From positions 281,939 to 345,938 of the forward strand of contig CAKUXV010000001.1 of assembly GCA_934700895.1 (NCBI GenBank): DNA of 64,000 nt, read 5' to 3'. Positions within the stretch are counted from its first letter, which is position 1. Every line of letters starts with the position of its first letter. Source of the stretch: an uncultured Bacilli bacterium. Lineage in GTDB: Bacteria; Bacillota_I; Bacilli_A; RFN20; CAG-826. The notes under the pieces were generated by a model. It made no database searches, was not told the origin of the DNA, and saw only the letters and a list, made by a program, of their open reading frames with translations. Both the position numbers and the translations under genes were made by a program. Of the stretch, positions 8,584-16,634 are shown in pieces.

Positions 8584-9882
8584 TTAGGCAACCTCCTTTT
8601 GTCCGGTGATGATGGCTAAAACGTCCTCATCCTTGAAATAACGCGATTTGGTATAGGTTCGAAGCTTGTTGGAGTTCGTCATGAGGGGCTTGGATCCGCT
8701 GACGGGGTTATCCGCATACATAAGCGGGCAGATGTAGCTAAGGTGAGCTCCGGTAGAGAGGAGTTTCTCGTAGCGATCCGTTTCCTTGAAGGCCTTAATG
8801 ACCGCGGGAGAAGTGGTGAGAACGGTATCCACGACCAGCTTTTTCTTGCCGCTTTTAGCCAAACCTTCGACTAAGGCATCCGTCCAATCGCAAAGTTGCT
8901 TGAATGTGAGGTGTGGACAGCCAATGAAGCATTTGTGGGGTTTGCAGTTCGGCTTCTTCCACATCATGGGATAGGAAGCATAAACCCGTTCGAGTTCCGC
9001 GTCGTCGATTACGTATTCTTGGACGTTTTCCTTCAATAAGGCTTTGCCAAGACGCTTGGCTTCTGGGGTGATGCCTTCGATGTGATAAAGCCCAACGGCT
9101 CCGTTAGAAGCGGTAGCGGCCCCAAAATCCTTTAAGTAGGAAATCGTATCCTCATTAGGAAGCGGGTCCAAGAAGCGATCCAATCCCTCCACATAAGGGA
9201 CTTCCGCCATGACTTTCATTCCGATTGCCGATCCTAAAATCTGGGCTTCTGGCTTCTTGGTCGTTTTCACGATGATTTTCCAGGTTGCCTTTCTTCCTTC
9301 GTCGGTGATGAAACCAAACGCAGGGGTGCGTTCTAGGATGGAACCGAACATATCTAGGATGCCCGAGTTGCGGTTGCATCTAGCCCCTAAAACGGAGTTG
9401 GCAAACACGACGGCGCTTGATTCGCTCCAAGAGATGATGTCGCCTTCCTTAGGAGTATTGCCCACTTGTTCTAGATAGCAGGTGCAGGTAAATCCGCTGG
9501 GGTCGGAGAGACCGATTGCCTCCAGCTGTTTCTCATAATCCTTTTGCTTGCCATACATGAAAACGCTGGAAACCAGTTTTTCGATGGGCGAGCAAGAAAC
9601 GTTTCTATAGTCCAAGGGACGGGGATCCATCGTGAATCCTTCTTTGACTTTGCATCCGGCTTGGATGAGTTCATCCATAAGGGGATAAACCGGTTTTAGC
9701 ATGGAAAGCCCAAAACTCGTAACGAAATGGGCTTTTTTATAGGTGAGGGGCGCGAGGTGCGTGGCGTCGAAGGCGTCACCATATCGGACCAGGACCTCCA
9801 TCATTTTGGCGTAGGTTTCACCTTTTTTGCCGGCGAGGATATCCTTTTCCTCGTCGGTCAATTTCATTTTTGGTTCGTACAT
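8584..9882 (-). CDS. Aconitase X catalytic (large) subunit
   Basis: The 432-residue protein has the aconitase-X catalytic architecture. Cys-rich segments FTCTCYL and CKPHKCFIGCPHLTF fit the metal or Fe-S ligands of the family, and SWSESSAVVFANSVLGARCNRNSG is the typical substrate-region helix. Bacterial relatives dehydrate cis-3-hydroxy-L-proline to pyrroline-2-carboxylate; archaeal relatives dehydrate 5-phosphomevalonate. The gene lies 15 bases after the OYE-type reductase and directly before the small subunit, so the three form one operon. A proline racemase or an archaeal-type mevalonate gene, which would decide the substrate, is not in the window. Confidence 0.85.
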   Translation of the reverse strand: MYEPKMKLTDEEKDILAGKKGETYAKMMEVLVRYGDAFDATHLAPLTYKKAHFVTSFGLSMLKPVYPLMDELIQAGCKVKEGFTMDPRPLDYRNVSCSPIEKLVSSVFMYGKQKDYEKQLEAIGLSDPSGFTCTCYLEQVGNTPKEGDIISWSESSAVVFANSVLGARCNRNSGILDMFGSILERTPAFGFITDEGRKATWKIIVKTTKKPEAQILGSAIGMKVMAEVPYVEGLDRFLDPLPNEDTISYLKDFGAATASNGAVGLYHIEGITPEAKRLGKALLKENVQEYVIDDAELERVYASYPMMWKKPNCKPHKCFIGCPHLTFKQLCDWTDALVEGLAKSGKKKLVVDTVLTTSPAVIKAFKETDRYEKLLSTGAHLSYICPLMYADNPVSGSKPLMTNSNKLRTYTKSRYFKDEDVLAIITGQKEVA

Positions 9883-9897
9883 TTTTCCTTTCCTTCT

Positions 9898-11949
9898 TTA
9901 GATTTTCATCGCGACTTCATAGGCCCGCCAAATGACGGAACGGAGGTTGCCGATGCTCAAGCAATCGCCCACCAAATGGACCTTGCCCGATTCTTTGGCC
10001 AAGGGGGTTGGAATGTAACCCGTGGAAACGATGACGGAATCGCAGGGCAATTTCGTGACGTTGCCGGCATTGTCTTGAATGGTGATGGAGCCGTCTTCGA
10101 TCGAAGAAAGCTTGGTCTCCAAATAGACGGGAATCTGATGCAAGGCAAAGTAGTCACGGAGATATTGGCTATTGGCCATGCAGATGCCACGTTGCTTGAT
10201 GAGGTCATCTTGCATTTCAACGATGAAGGGCTTCTTGCCATCTAAGGCGAGTTCGTAAGCGACTTCACATCCCGTTAATCCGCCGCCGATGACGGCGACG
10301 CTCTCTCCAACCTTTTCCCCGCGGAGGAAATCGCAGGCTTCTAAGGCTTTATCGAATCCTGGGATGGGCAACTTACGGGGTTTCGAACCTGTTGCGACGA
10401 TGACTTGGTCTTCCTTTAAAGACGAGACATCCTTGATTTCGGTGTTGAGATGAATCTCGACGCCGAGTTCTTTCATTTGTAGGCGATACCAGGCTAGTAA
10501 ATCGCGCAATTTGCCTTTGAAAGAAGCACTAGAAGCAGGAATGAAAACTCCACCTAATTCAGCGGATTTTTCGTAGATGACAGGGTGATGTCCGCGGATG
10601 GCTAACACTCTAGCGACTTCCATACCGCCAATTCCGCCGCCGACAATAGCCACCTTCTTCGGATGCTTGGTTTTTTCGATGTGGTGGACATTGGTTTGCA
10701 TCGTTTCGGCATTCACTGCGCAACGGGCCATATGGAGGGAATCGCTTAACGTTTGATCGTTGGCCGTCCCCTTGTAATGGGCCATATTGAAGCAGCCGTT
10801 ATGACAGCAGATGCAAGGACGGATTTCTTCTTCCTTGCCCTCTTTCAGTTTGCGGACGAAAGCCCCATCCGCTAAGAATGAACGGGCTAGCCCAATCGCA
10901 TCGAGTTTGCCTTCTTGGATGGCATCCGCAGCAACGCGGGGATCCATTCTTCCAGCGCAAACAACGGGAATGGAGACGAATTTTTTGATGTGCTCCACGT
11001 CTTCCAAGTTGCAGTTTTCCTGCATGTAGATCGGCGGATGTGCCCAATACCAAGCATCATAGGTGCCGTTATCGCAGTTGAGCATGTCGTAGCCAGCGTC
11101 TTGGAGGTATTTCGCGGCTTTTTCGCTCTCTTCCATGTCGCGTCCAGCTTCCACGAATTTTTCTCCGGGCAAAGCTCCCGAATTGAATCCTTTGGTTTTG
11201 GAAACGACGGAATAGCGTAGCGAGACGGGGAAGTCCTTGCCGCAGGTGGCTTTGATGGCTTTAACGATTTCTACGGGGAAGCGATAACGGTTTTCAAAGG
11301 ATCCGCCATATTCGTCCGTACGCTTATTGATGTAACGCAAGGTGAACTGATCCAAGAGATACCCTTCGTGGACCGCGTGGATTTCCACTCCGTCCACCCC
11401 GGCGTCCTTTAAAAGCTTTGCCGTTTTGGCGAAGGCTTCCACGAAATGGTGAATTTCCTTGATGGTCATTTCGCGGCTGGGGACCTTATCGCTCCAGCGG
11501 TTGGGGGAGGGCGAAGAAGAAGCACAGATCTTGTCGAAATTCATGATCGGCTTGCTGAGCGCGCGGAGGAAACGGTTGGTATAGAGTTTTTCCATGGCGG
11601 GAGAAATCGTGAAGGAACGACCGAATCCAGCGGTTAATTGCACGAACATCTTGGCCCCGTGGGCGTGGATTTCATCCATTAAGCCCTTGACCTTTTTATA
11701 CATTCCCTTTTTCCGGTACAGCCATTGCCCGAGCATCGGGTTATAGACGGGCTGGATGCCCGGAAGGATTAAGCCCACTTCGTTCTCTGCTTTATCGAGC
11801 AAGAATTTCGCGGCTTCTTTATCGAAGTGATTGATTTCCATCCATCCGAAGAGGGAGGTTCCGCCCATGGAGGTCATGACAAAGCGGTTTTTGATTTCGC
11901 ATTGTCCGATTTTCCAAGGCGTAAACAACGGTTGTAGTTTTTGGTCCAT
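9898..11949 (-). CDS. Old-yellow-enzyme NADH:flavin oxidoreductase (2,4-dienoyl-CoA/enoate reductase type)
   Basis: The 683-residue enzyme has an N-terminal FMN-binding TIM barrel of the OYE family, with DGVEIHAVHEGYLLDQF and RTDEYGGSFENRYRFP as hallmark motifs. Next is a 4Fe-4S site, CICCHNGC plus a later Cys about 23 residues on, a wider spacing than the usual ~11. The C-terminal FAD/NAD(P) domain has VAIVGGGIGGMEVARVLA and VAVIGGGLTGCEVAYEL. Relatives include 2,4-dienoyl-CoA reductase, BaiCD/BaiH and 2-enoate reductase, which saturate activated C=C bonds. It is the first gene of an operon with aconitase X, so its substrate may be the product or precursor of that dehydratase. Confidence 0.88.
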   Translation of the reverse strand: MDQKLQPLFTPWKIGQCEIKNRFVMTSMGGTSLFGWMEINHFDKEAAKFLLDKAENEVGLILPGIQPVYNPMLGQWLYRKKGMYKKVKGLMDEIHAHGAKMFVQLTAGFGRSFTISPAMEKLYTNRFLRALSKPIMNFDKICASSSPSPNRWSDKVPSREMTIKEIHHFVEAFAKTAKLLKDAGVDGVEIHAVHEGYLLDQFTLRYINKRTDEYGGSFENRYRFPVEIVKAIKATCGKDFPVSLRYSVVSKTKGFNSGALPGEKFVEAGRDMEESEKAAKYLQDAGYDMLNCDNGTYDAWYWAHPPIYMQENCNLEDVEHIKKFVSIPVVCAGRMDPRVAADAIQEGKLDAIGLARSFLADGAFVRKLKEGKEEEIRPCICCHNGCFNMAHYKGTANDQTLSDSLHMARCAVNAETMQTNVHHIEKTKHPKKVAIVGGGIGGMEVARVLAIRGHHPVIYEKSAELGGVFIPASSASFKGKLRDLLAWYRLQMKELGVEIHLNTEIKDVSSLKEDQVIVATGSKPRKLPIPGFDKALEACDFLRGEKVGESVAVIGGGLTGCEVAYELALDGKKPFIVEMQDDLIKQRGICMANSQYLRDYFALHQIPVYLETKLSSIEDGSITIQDNAGNVTKLPCDSVIVSTGYIPTPLAKESGKVHLVGDCLSIGNLRSVIWRAYEVAMKI

Positions 11950-12088
11950 TGAGAATTCCTTTCTATTAGGGTCGATAAAAATATAGCACCCCTAAGACTC
12001 ATGCGGTATTTCATTATCGATATAGCGAAGAAAAATCCTTCCCAATTGGGAAGGAGGGGCCTATCGTTGTAGGGAAAGAAGGTGGAAG

Positions 12089-12985
12089 ATGCTTTGGCTT
12101 ATTCTGGCATTAATCGCTGCTTTGGCGACTTCACTGACAACCATCTTTGCTAAAATCGGAATTAAGGATGTTCCTTCGGATTTTGCGACCTTTTTCCGCA
12201 CCGGTATTGTTTTAGTTTGTGCCGCAGGGCTTTGTTTTATCACGGGCAGTTGGAACCAAGTCCCTAGCCTCACCCCGAGCAACTGGATATTCTTGGCCTT
12301 ATCTGGTCTATGCACGGGTTGTTCTTGGCTTTGCTATTACCGCGCTTTGCAACTTTCTAGCGTCAACCGCGTTGCTCCGATTGATAAATCGAGTTTCTTG
12401 CTAACAAGCATCCTGTTCCTTATTTTCTTCTTTAATGACGTAACTAAAGGCGGCGATTCCTTGGTGATCGGAATGTTATTTACCTCTATGGTTTTGATGT
12501 TAGGAGGCACCCTTCTTATGGCGTGGCCGAAAAAAGAAGGGGGACGTGTATCGAAAAAGTGGATTTTCTATGCGGTGGGATCCGCGGTGTTTGCTAGTCT
12601 CGTTTCTTTGTTCGTGAAGATTGGCTTGCAAGGAATATCATCGGATTTAGGGACGTTTTTAAGAACGGTCGTTGTCTTGATTTTCTCAGGCGCGATTGCT
12701 TTGGCAAGAAAACAAATGAAAGGGCTTGAGGCCGTCTCCCCCAAAAGTTGGGTTTTTCTGACGTTATCTGGTTTAGCGACCGGAGTTGCATGGCTTGGCG
12801 AATATTATGCGTTGAACATGGAAGGAGTAAACCCCGTCGCAGTTAATGCGATAGGGAAACTTTCCATTCTACTGACAATGCTATTCTCCGCCACGGTCCT
12901 GAAAGAGCGTTTTTCGTGGAAATCGTTGCTTGGGTTAGGACTATTGACTGGCGGAATTATCCTGGTTGTCGTGTTTAGCCTTTGA
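12089..12985 (+). CDS. EamA/DMT-superfamily transporter
   Basis: The 298-residue protein has ten predicted transmembrane helices made of two repeated EamA halves; the duplicated ends FLALSGLCTGCSWLCYYRAL and FLTLSGLATGVAWLGEYYAL show the internal repeat clearly. Such permeases export or import metabolites by proton antiport or facilitated diffusion; the substrate is unknown. GAAGGTGG stands before the ATG. It is divergent from the OYE/aconitase-X operon. Confidence 0.85.
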   Translation: MLWLILALIAALATSLTTIFAKIGIKDVPSDFATFFRTGIVLVCAAGLCFITGSWNQVPSLTPSNWIFLALSGLCTGCSWLCYYRALQLSSVNRVAPIDKSSFLLTSILFLIFFFNDVTKGGDSLVIGMLFTSMVLMLGGTLLMAWPKKEGGRVSKKWIFYAVGSAVFASLVSLFVKIGLQGISSDLGTFLRTVVVLIFSGAIALARKQMKGLEAVSPKSWVFLTLSGLATGVAWLGEYYALNMEGVNPVAVNAIGKLSILLTMLFSATVLKERFSWKSLLGLGLLTGGIILVVVFSL

Positions 12986-13031
12986 ACATGAACAAATTGT
13001 GGTTTATTTCTTATGGATGGTGGTTACGAAT

Positions 13032-14343
13032 ATGGAATATGCAGAAAACGAAACAACGGAATTGAAGCCCATTTACGTGGATGACATCAAGAAAGAAATT
13101 ATCGCCTTTGCTAACACTTTTGGCGGAACTATTTATATTGGGGTAGAAGACAATGGTCGTATTTGCGGAGTAGAAGATGTTGACGCGGTGATGCAGCAGG
13201 TCATGAACGCTGCTCGCGATGGGATTAAGCCAGACGTCACGCTGTTTATGCACGTTCGTGATATTGATATTGACGAGGGCAAAACCATTGTCGCGATAGA
13301 AGTGCAATGTGGCGCTCATAAACCTTATTATTTGGCTTCCAAAGGGCTACGTCCTGTAGGCGTTTTTGTTCGGCAGGGCACATCTTCCGTTCCTGCGTCG
13401 AAAACGGCGATCCGCAAAATGATTAAAGAAACGGACGGCGATAATTTTGAAGACATGCGTTCCTTGAATCAGGAATTGACTTTTCCAAGATGCAGGAGGA
13501 ATTTCAAAAAAGAAATCTGAGCTTAGCGGATGTTCAAATGAAAACGCTTGGGCTCATCGACTCGGATGGATTGTACACCAATTTGGCATTGCTTCTATCA
13601 GACCAATGCCCTCACATAATCAAAGCGGCTACCTTTGGCGGGGTGAATCAGGAGAAATTCCAAGATCGGCGTGAATTTACCGGTTCGTTGCTTAAGCAGC
13701 TAGATGACGCCTACGCTTATTTGGATATGCGAAATCAAAATGTGGCTACATTCAAAGGCCTTCATCGTACGGATCACCGCGATTATCCCGAAACGGCCAT
13801 TCGGGAAGCATTATTGAACGCCATTGTCCATCGTGACTATTCCGTTCTGGCCAGCACACTTTTAAGCGTTTATTCCAATCGCATTGAATTGCTTTCTGTC
13901 GGAGGGTTAGCTGGAGGCGTGTCTTACGACGACATCATGCTAGGGGTGTCTTATTGTCGTAATAAGAAACTTGCCAATATTTTCTATCGAATGGACTTAA
14001 TCGAAGCTTATGGGACCGGCATCAATAAAATCATGTCGTCCTATGAGGTTCTCGCCGAAAACCAGAAATCATCATCACCTCCGGCGCCTTTAAATTCATT
14101 TTGCCAAATCGGGGAACTCCCGTGAATACGGTGAAAGATGACGTGGCCTCCTATATCGATTCGGAACGTGAAAACACCGTTTGTTCCCTTTTGTCGGATC
14201 ATTTACCCCACGCCCGCTTAGAAATAGAAAAAGCGTTGGGGGCATCCACCTCTACCACGCGTAGAATCCTTCAAAAGTTGATGGATGAAGGGAAAATCTC
14301 CTCAACGGGCGCAACAAAAAGCGTGATGTATTTCGTGAAATAA
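13032..14343 (+). pseudogene. Broken AlbA_2/Schlafen-like ATP-binding transcriptional regulator
   Basis: Three overlapping frames make one protein of about 435 residues. The first (from MEYAENETTELK) is an AlbA_2 domain with FANTFGGTIYIGVEDNG. The second carries an HATPase_c_4 region with ETAIREALLNAIVHRDY and EAYGTGINKIMSSYE. The third is a C-terminal winged helix-turn-helix (TSTTRRILQKLMDEGKI). The frame changes near 13482 at a TTTT run and near 14072 at a CC pair; restoring one base at each would give a continuous protein. Either the gene is dead or these are two assembly or sequencing indels. Intact relatives are often next to mobile or defence genes. Confidence 0.8.
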
Positions 14344-14346
14344 ATT

Positions 14347-14375
14347 AAGAACCGACCTCCAAATCGGTTCTTTTT
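14347..14375 (+). terminator. Terminator after the AlbA_2 pseudogene
   Basis: AAGAACCGA pairs perfectly with TCGGTTCTT around an 8-base loop and is followed by TTT. Confidence 0.8.
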
Positions 14376-14544
14376 AAATGTAAATTTTTGTCCGTTTTCT
14401 TTCGACGGTTAGGAATTTATTTTCATTTACGAAAATTTTTTGCGACAAAATTTCCAAAAAATCGTTCTAAGTAAGGTGTGGGAGGACTCTTTATGGAGCA
14501 TCATCCCAAAAACGTCGCGCAACGCCCGGAAAGGGTGCGAAGCC

Positions 14545-14628
14545 ATGCTCGACAAGATTATCGCCATTTTGGCGCTTCTCGATTTATTGTTGCTTCTCCT
14601 CAAGGACCTTCGCTCGAAGCGAAAGTGA
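14545..14628 (+). CDS. Candidate 27-residue hydrophobic type I toxin
   Basis: The peptide begins MLDKIIAILALLDLLLLLL and ends KDLRSKRK: a single membrane-spanning helix of Leu/Ile/Ala followed by a basic tail, the layout of Fst/TxpA-like type I toxins. GGAAAGGG lies 9 bases before the ATG. A strong inverted repeat follows directly (14638-14664). A longer in-frame ORF starts at 14440, but its N-terminal part looks non-coding. The call rests on composition and context only. Confidence 0.45.
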   Translation: MLDKIIAILALLDLLLLLLKDLRSKRK

Positions 14629-14631
14629 ACG

Positions 14632-14690
14632 AAAAAAGTGTGCCCGTTAAATTAACCGGCACACCCAAGTACACTATTTAGTATAGGGCA
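14632..14690 (-). ncRNA. Candidate antisense RNA or terminator hairpin beside the small toxin
   Basis: GTGTGCC (14638-14644) and GGCACAC (14658-14664), with extended pairing inside, form a long hairpin. On the minus strand it is followed by a T run (14637-14632), so it terminates minus-strand transcription. A TATACT -10-like box on the minus strand near 14684 would yield a short RNA converging on the toxin gene. It could equally be the end of the pepF transcript. Confidence 0.3.
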
Positions 14691-14754
14691 GAGAAGCGCG
14701 GCTTCAATGGCCCTGGGAAGAATTCTTTGTCCTTCTCAGGGTTCTTATGCCGCT

Positions 14755-16542
14755 TTATTTGGCTTCCAATTCCTTTTCGAGGAGGTCGACGAGTTCGCTC
14801 ATGCGCGACACGACGGCTTCGAAGGGTTCCTTCGAGGTCAAATCAACGCCGGCCTTCTTGACTTGCTCGATGGGGAAGTCGCTGCCGCCGCTGCGAAGCA
14901 AATTCACATAAGAAGTGAAGGCTTCTGGCTCTTTGGCTTTGACTTTTTCGTAAATCAACATGGAAGAGGTGAAACTCGTCGCGTATTGATAAACGTAGAA
15001 GGGGGTGTAGAAGAGGTGGGGGATATAAGCCCAGACCAAGGGTTTGAGTTTTTCTTCCTCAATGTCGATGCCGTAATATTGCTTATATAGGCGCGTCATG
15101 ATGGAGGAGAGAACTTGATAATTGATCGGTTCGCCTTTTTCCGCCAACAAGCTGGCTTCGTATTCGTAATGGCCAAATAGGGTTTGGCGATAGAAGGTGG
15201 AGCAGATTTCATCGATGGCCTTTTGGAGCAAGGCGATGCGGTCTTCGTGAGACAATGTGCCGGAAGCAAGGAGATAATCAAGGAGGTTATGCTCATTGAA
15301 GGTCGAGGCGATTTCAGCGACGAAGATTGTGTAATCCTGCTTCAAAGTCGGCTGCGATTCTTCGCTATAAAGCGTGTGTATGGAGTGGCCGGATTCGTGG
15401 GCAAGGGTGAAAACGTCATCAAGCTCGCCTTGGAAATTCAAAAGAATGAAGGGGTGGTGGTCGTATCCGCCGTTAGAATAAGCGCCCGTCCGTTTTCCTA
15501 AAGAAGGATAGACGTCGACGTATCCAGGGCGTAAAACCTCTTTGGCTTTGTTTTGGAAATCAACCGGGAAATCCTTTAAGGAAGCGAAGAAGAGGTCTTT
15601 GGCTTCTTCGTAGGTGTATTTCTTGTTGGATTTTGCGAGTTGGAGGAAGCGGTCGTAGGAGCGGTGCTTTTCAAGCCCGAGGTATTTTCTGCGGAGCTCG
15701 TAATATTTCTTTAAAGGAGCGCTGCCTTTTTCGCTGGAAGCGACATCAATTAAACTGTGGAAGACGGAAGTCGGAATGGCATTGTTGAAGAGATGCTCTT
15801 CTAGAATCGATTCATAACCACGACTTTTTTGAATGGCGAGTTGATCCTGGAGGACGGAATTATAGATTTCGCCATAAGTGTTTTTGTGCTCATCATACCA
15901 AGAATAGAGGCATTCGAAGATGGCTTGACGGTCTTCGGGTTTCTTGGTTTCGGCGATTAAGCTCGTCCAGTTTGAAAGATTGATTTCCTTCTTGCTTCCA
16001 TCCGACAAGATCACTTCTTTGGGCTTGTAGTCGGCGACGGTTAGAAGGGAATAGAGGTTTCCGCCCTCCCCATGAAGCGGGGCATAGCAGGAAAGCAATT
16101 TTTCCTTTTCGGCATCGAGAACGTGTCTTTGTCCGCGAAATAATTTCTCAAAGGAGAAAGAATATTCGTTGAATTCGGGGTGCTTGGCGAAGAACGCATT
16201 GACGTTATCCTGCCCGTAAGCAAGCAACTCCGGTTCAAAATAGGAGGCTTCGGCGATATAGGATTGAACGGCGAGTTCAACTTTGCTTTCGTCGCTTGTG
16301 TTCTCAACGTTTCTCCGATCGCGGTCGGCACGCATGGAAGCGAAGAAGGCGAGATTGATGTAGGTAAGGGTGAATTTCTTGTCTAGGGTTAGGTAGCCCG
16401 CTAATCCCTCTTCCGATGCGATTTTCCCTTGGAATTTTTTTACTTCGGGAACGAAGCTTTTCAATTTTTCAATGTCGGATAAAAACGCTTCTTCGTTGGG
16501 ATAGAAGACGCTTAAATCCCACTGTGTTTGTTGTTGGTCCAT
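14755..16542 (-). CDS. pepF: Oligoendopeptidase F (M3 family)
   Basis: The 595-residue cytosolic metallopeptidase has the M3 zinc motif HESGH (in TLAHESGHSIHTLYSEE, near residue 384) and the downstream Glu of the family. The N-terminal helical region WDLSVFYPNEEAFLSDIEKLK is typical of PepF. It cleaves short oligopeptides of about 7-17 residues during peptide recycling. GAAAGGAG precedes the ATG. It stands alone. Confidence 0.93.
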   Translation of the reverse strand: MDQQQTQWDLSVFYPNEEAFLSDIEKLKSFVPEVKKFQGKIASEEGLAGYLTLDKKFTLTYINLAFFASMRADRDRRNVENTSDESKVELAVQSYIAEASYFEPELLAYGQDNVNAFFAKHPEFNEYSFSFEKLFRGQRHVLDAEKEKLLSCYAPLHGEGGNLYSLLTVADYKPKEVILSDGSKKEINLSNWTSLIAETKKPEDRQAIFECLYSWYDEHKNTYGEIYNSVLQDQLAIQKSRGYESILEEHLFNNAIPTSVFHSLIDVASSEKGSAPLKKYYELRRKYLGLEKHRSYDRFLQLAKSNKKYTYEEAKDLFFASLKDFPVDFQNKAKEVLRPGYVDVYPSLGKRTGAYSNGGYDHHPFILLNFQGELDDVFTLAHESGHSIHTLYSEESQPTLKQDYTIFVAEIASTFNEHNLLDYLLASGTLSHEDRIALLQKAIDEICSTFYRQTLFGHYEYEASLLAEKGEPINYQVLSSIMTRLYKQYYGIDIEEEKLKPLVWAYIPHLFYTPFYVYQYATSFTSSMLIYEKVKAKEPEAFTSYVNLLRSGGSDFPIEQVKKAGVDLTSKEPFEAVVSRMSELVDLLEKELEAK

Positions 16543-16634
16543 AAAACAAACTCCTTTCGGAGGTATTCTAGGCTAGTTAAGGGGGAATTTCATCCTCGGC
16601 ACACCAAAGAAAAAACAAATAAGACAAGGAAAAA

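Noticed and set aside
13032..14343. Programmed frameshifting in the AlbA_2 gene
   Set aside because: Neither site has a slippery heptamer with downstream structure; simple one-base losses explain the frames.
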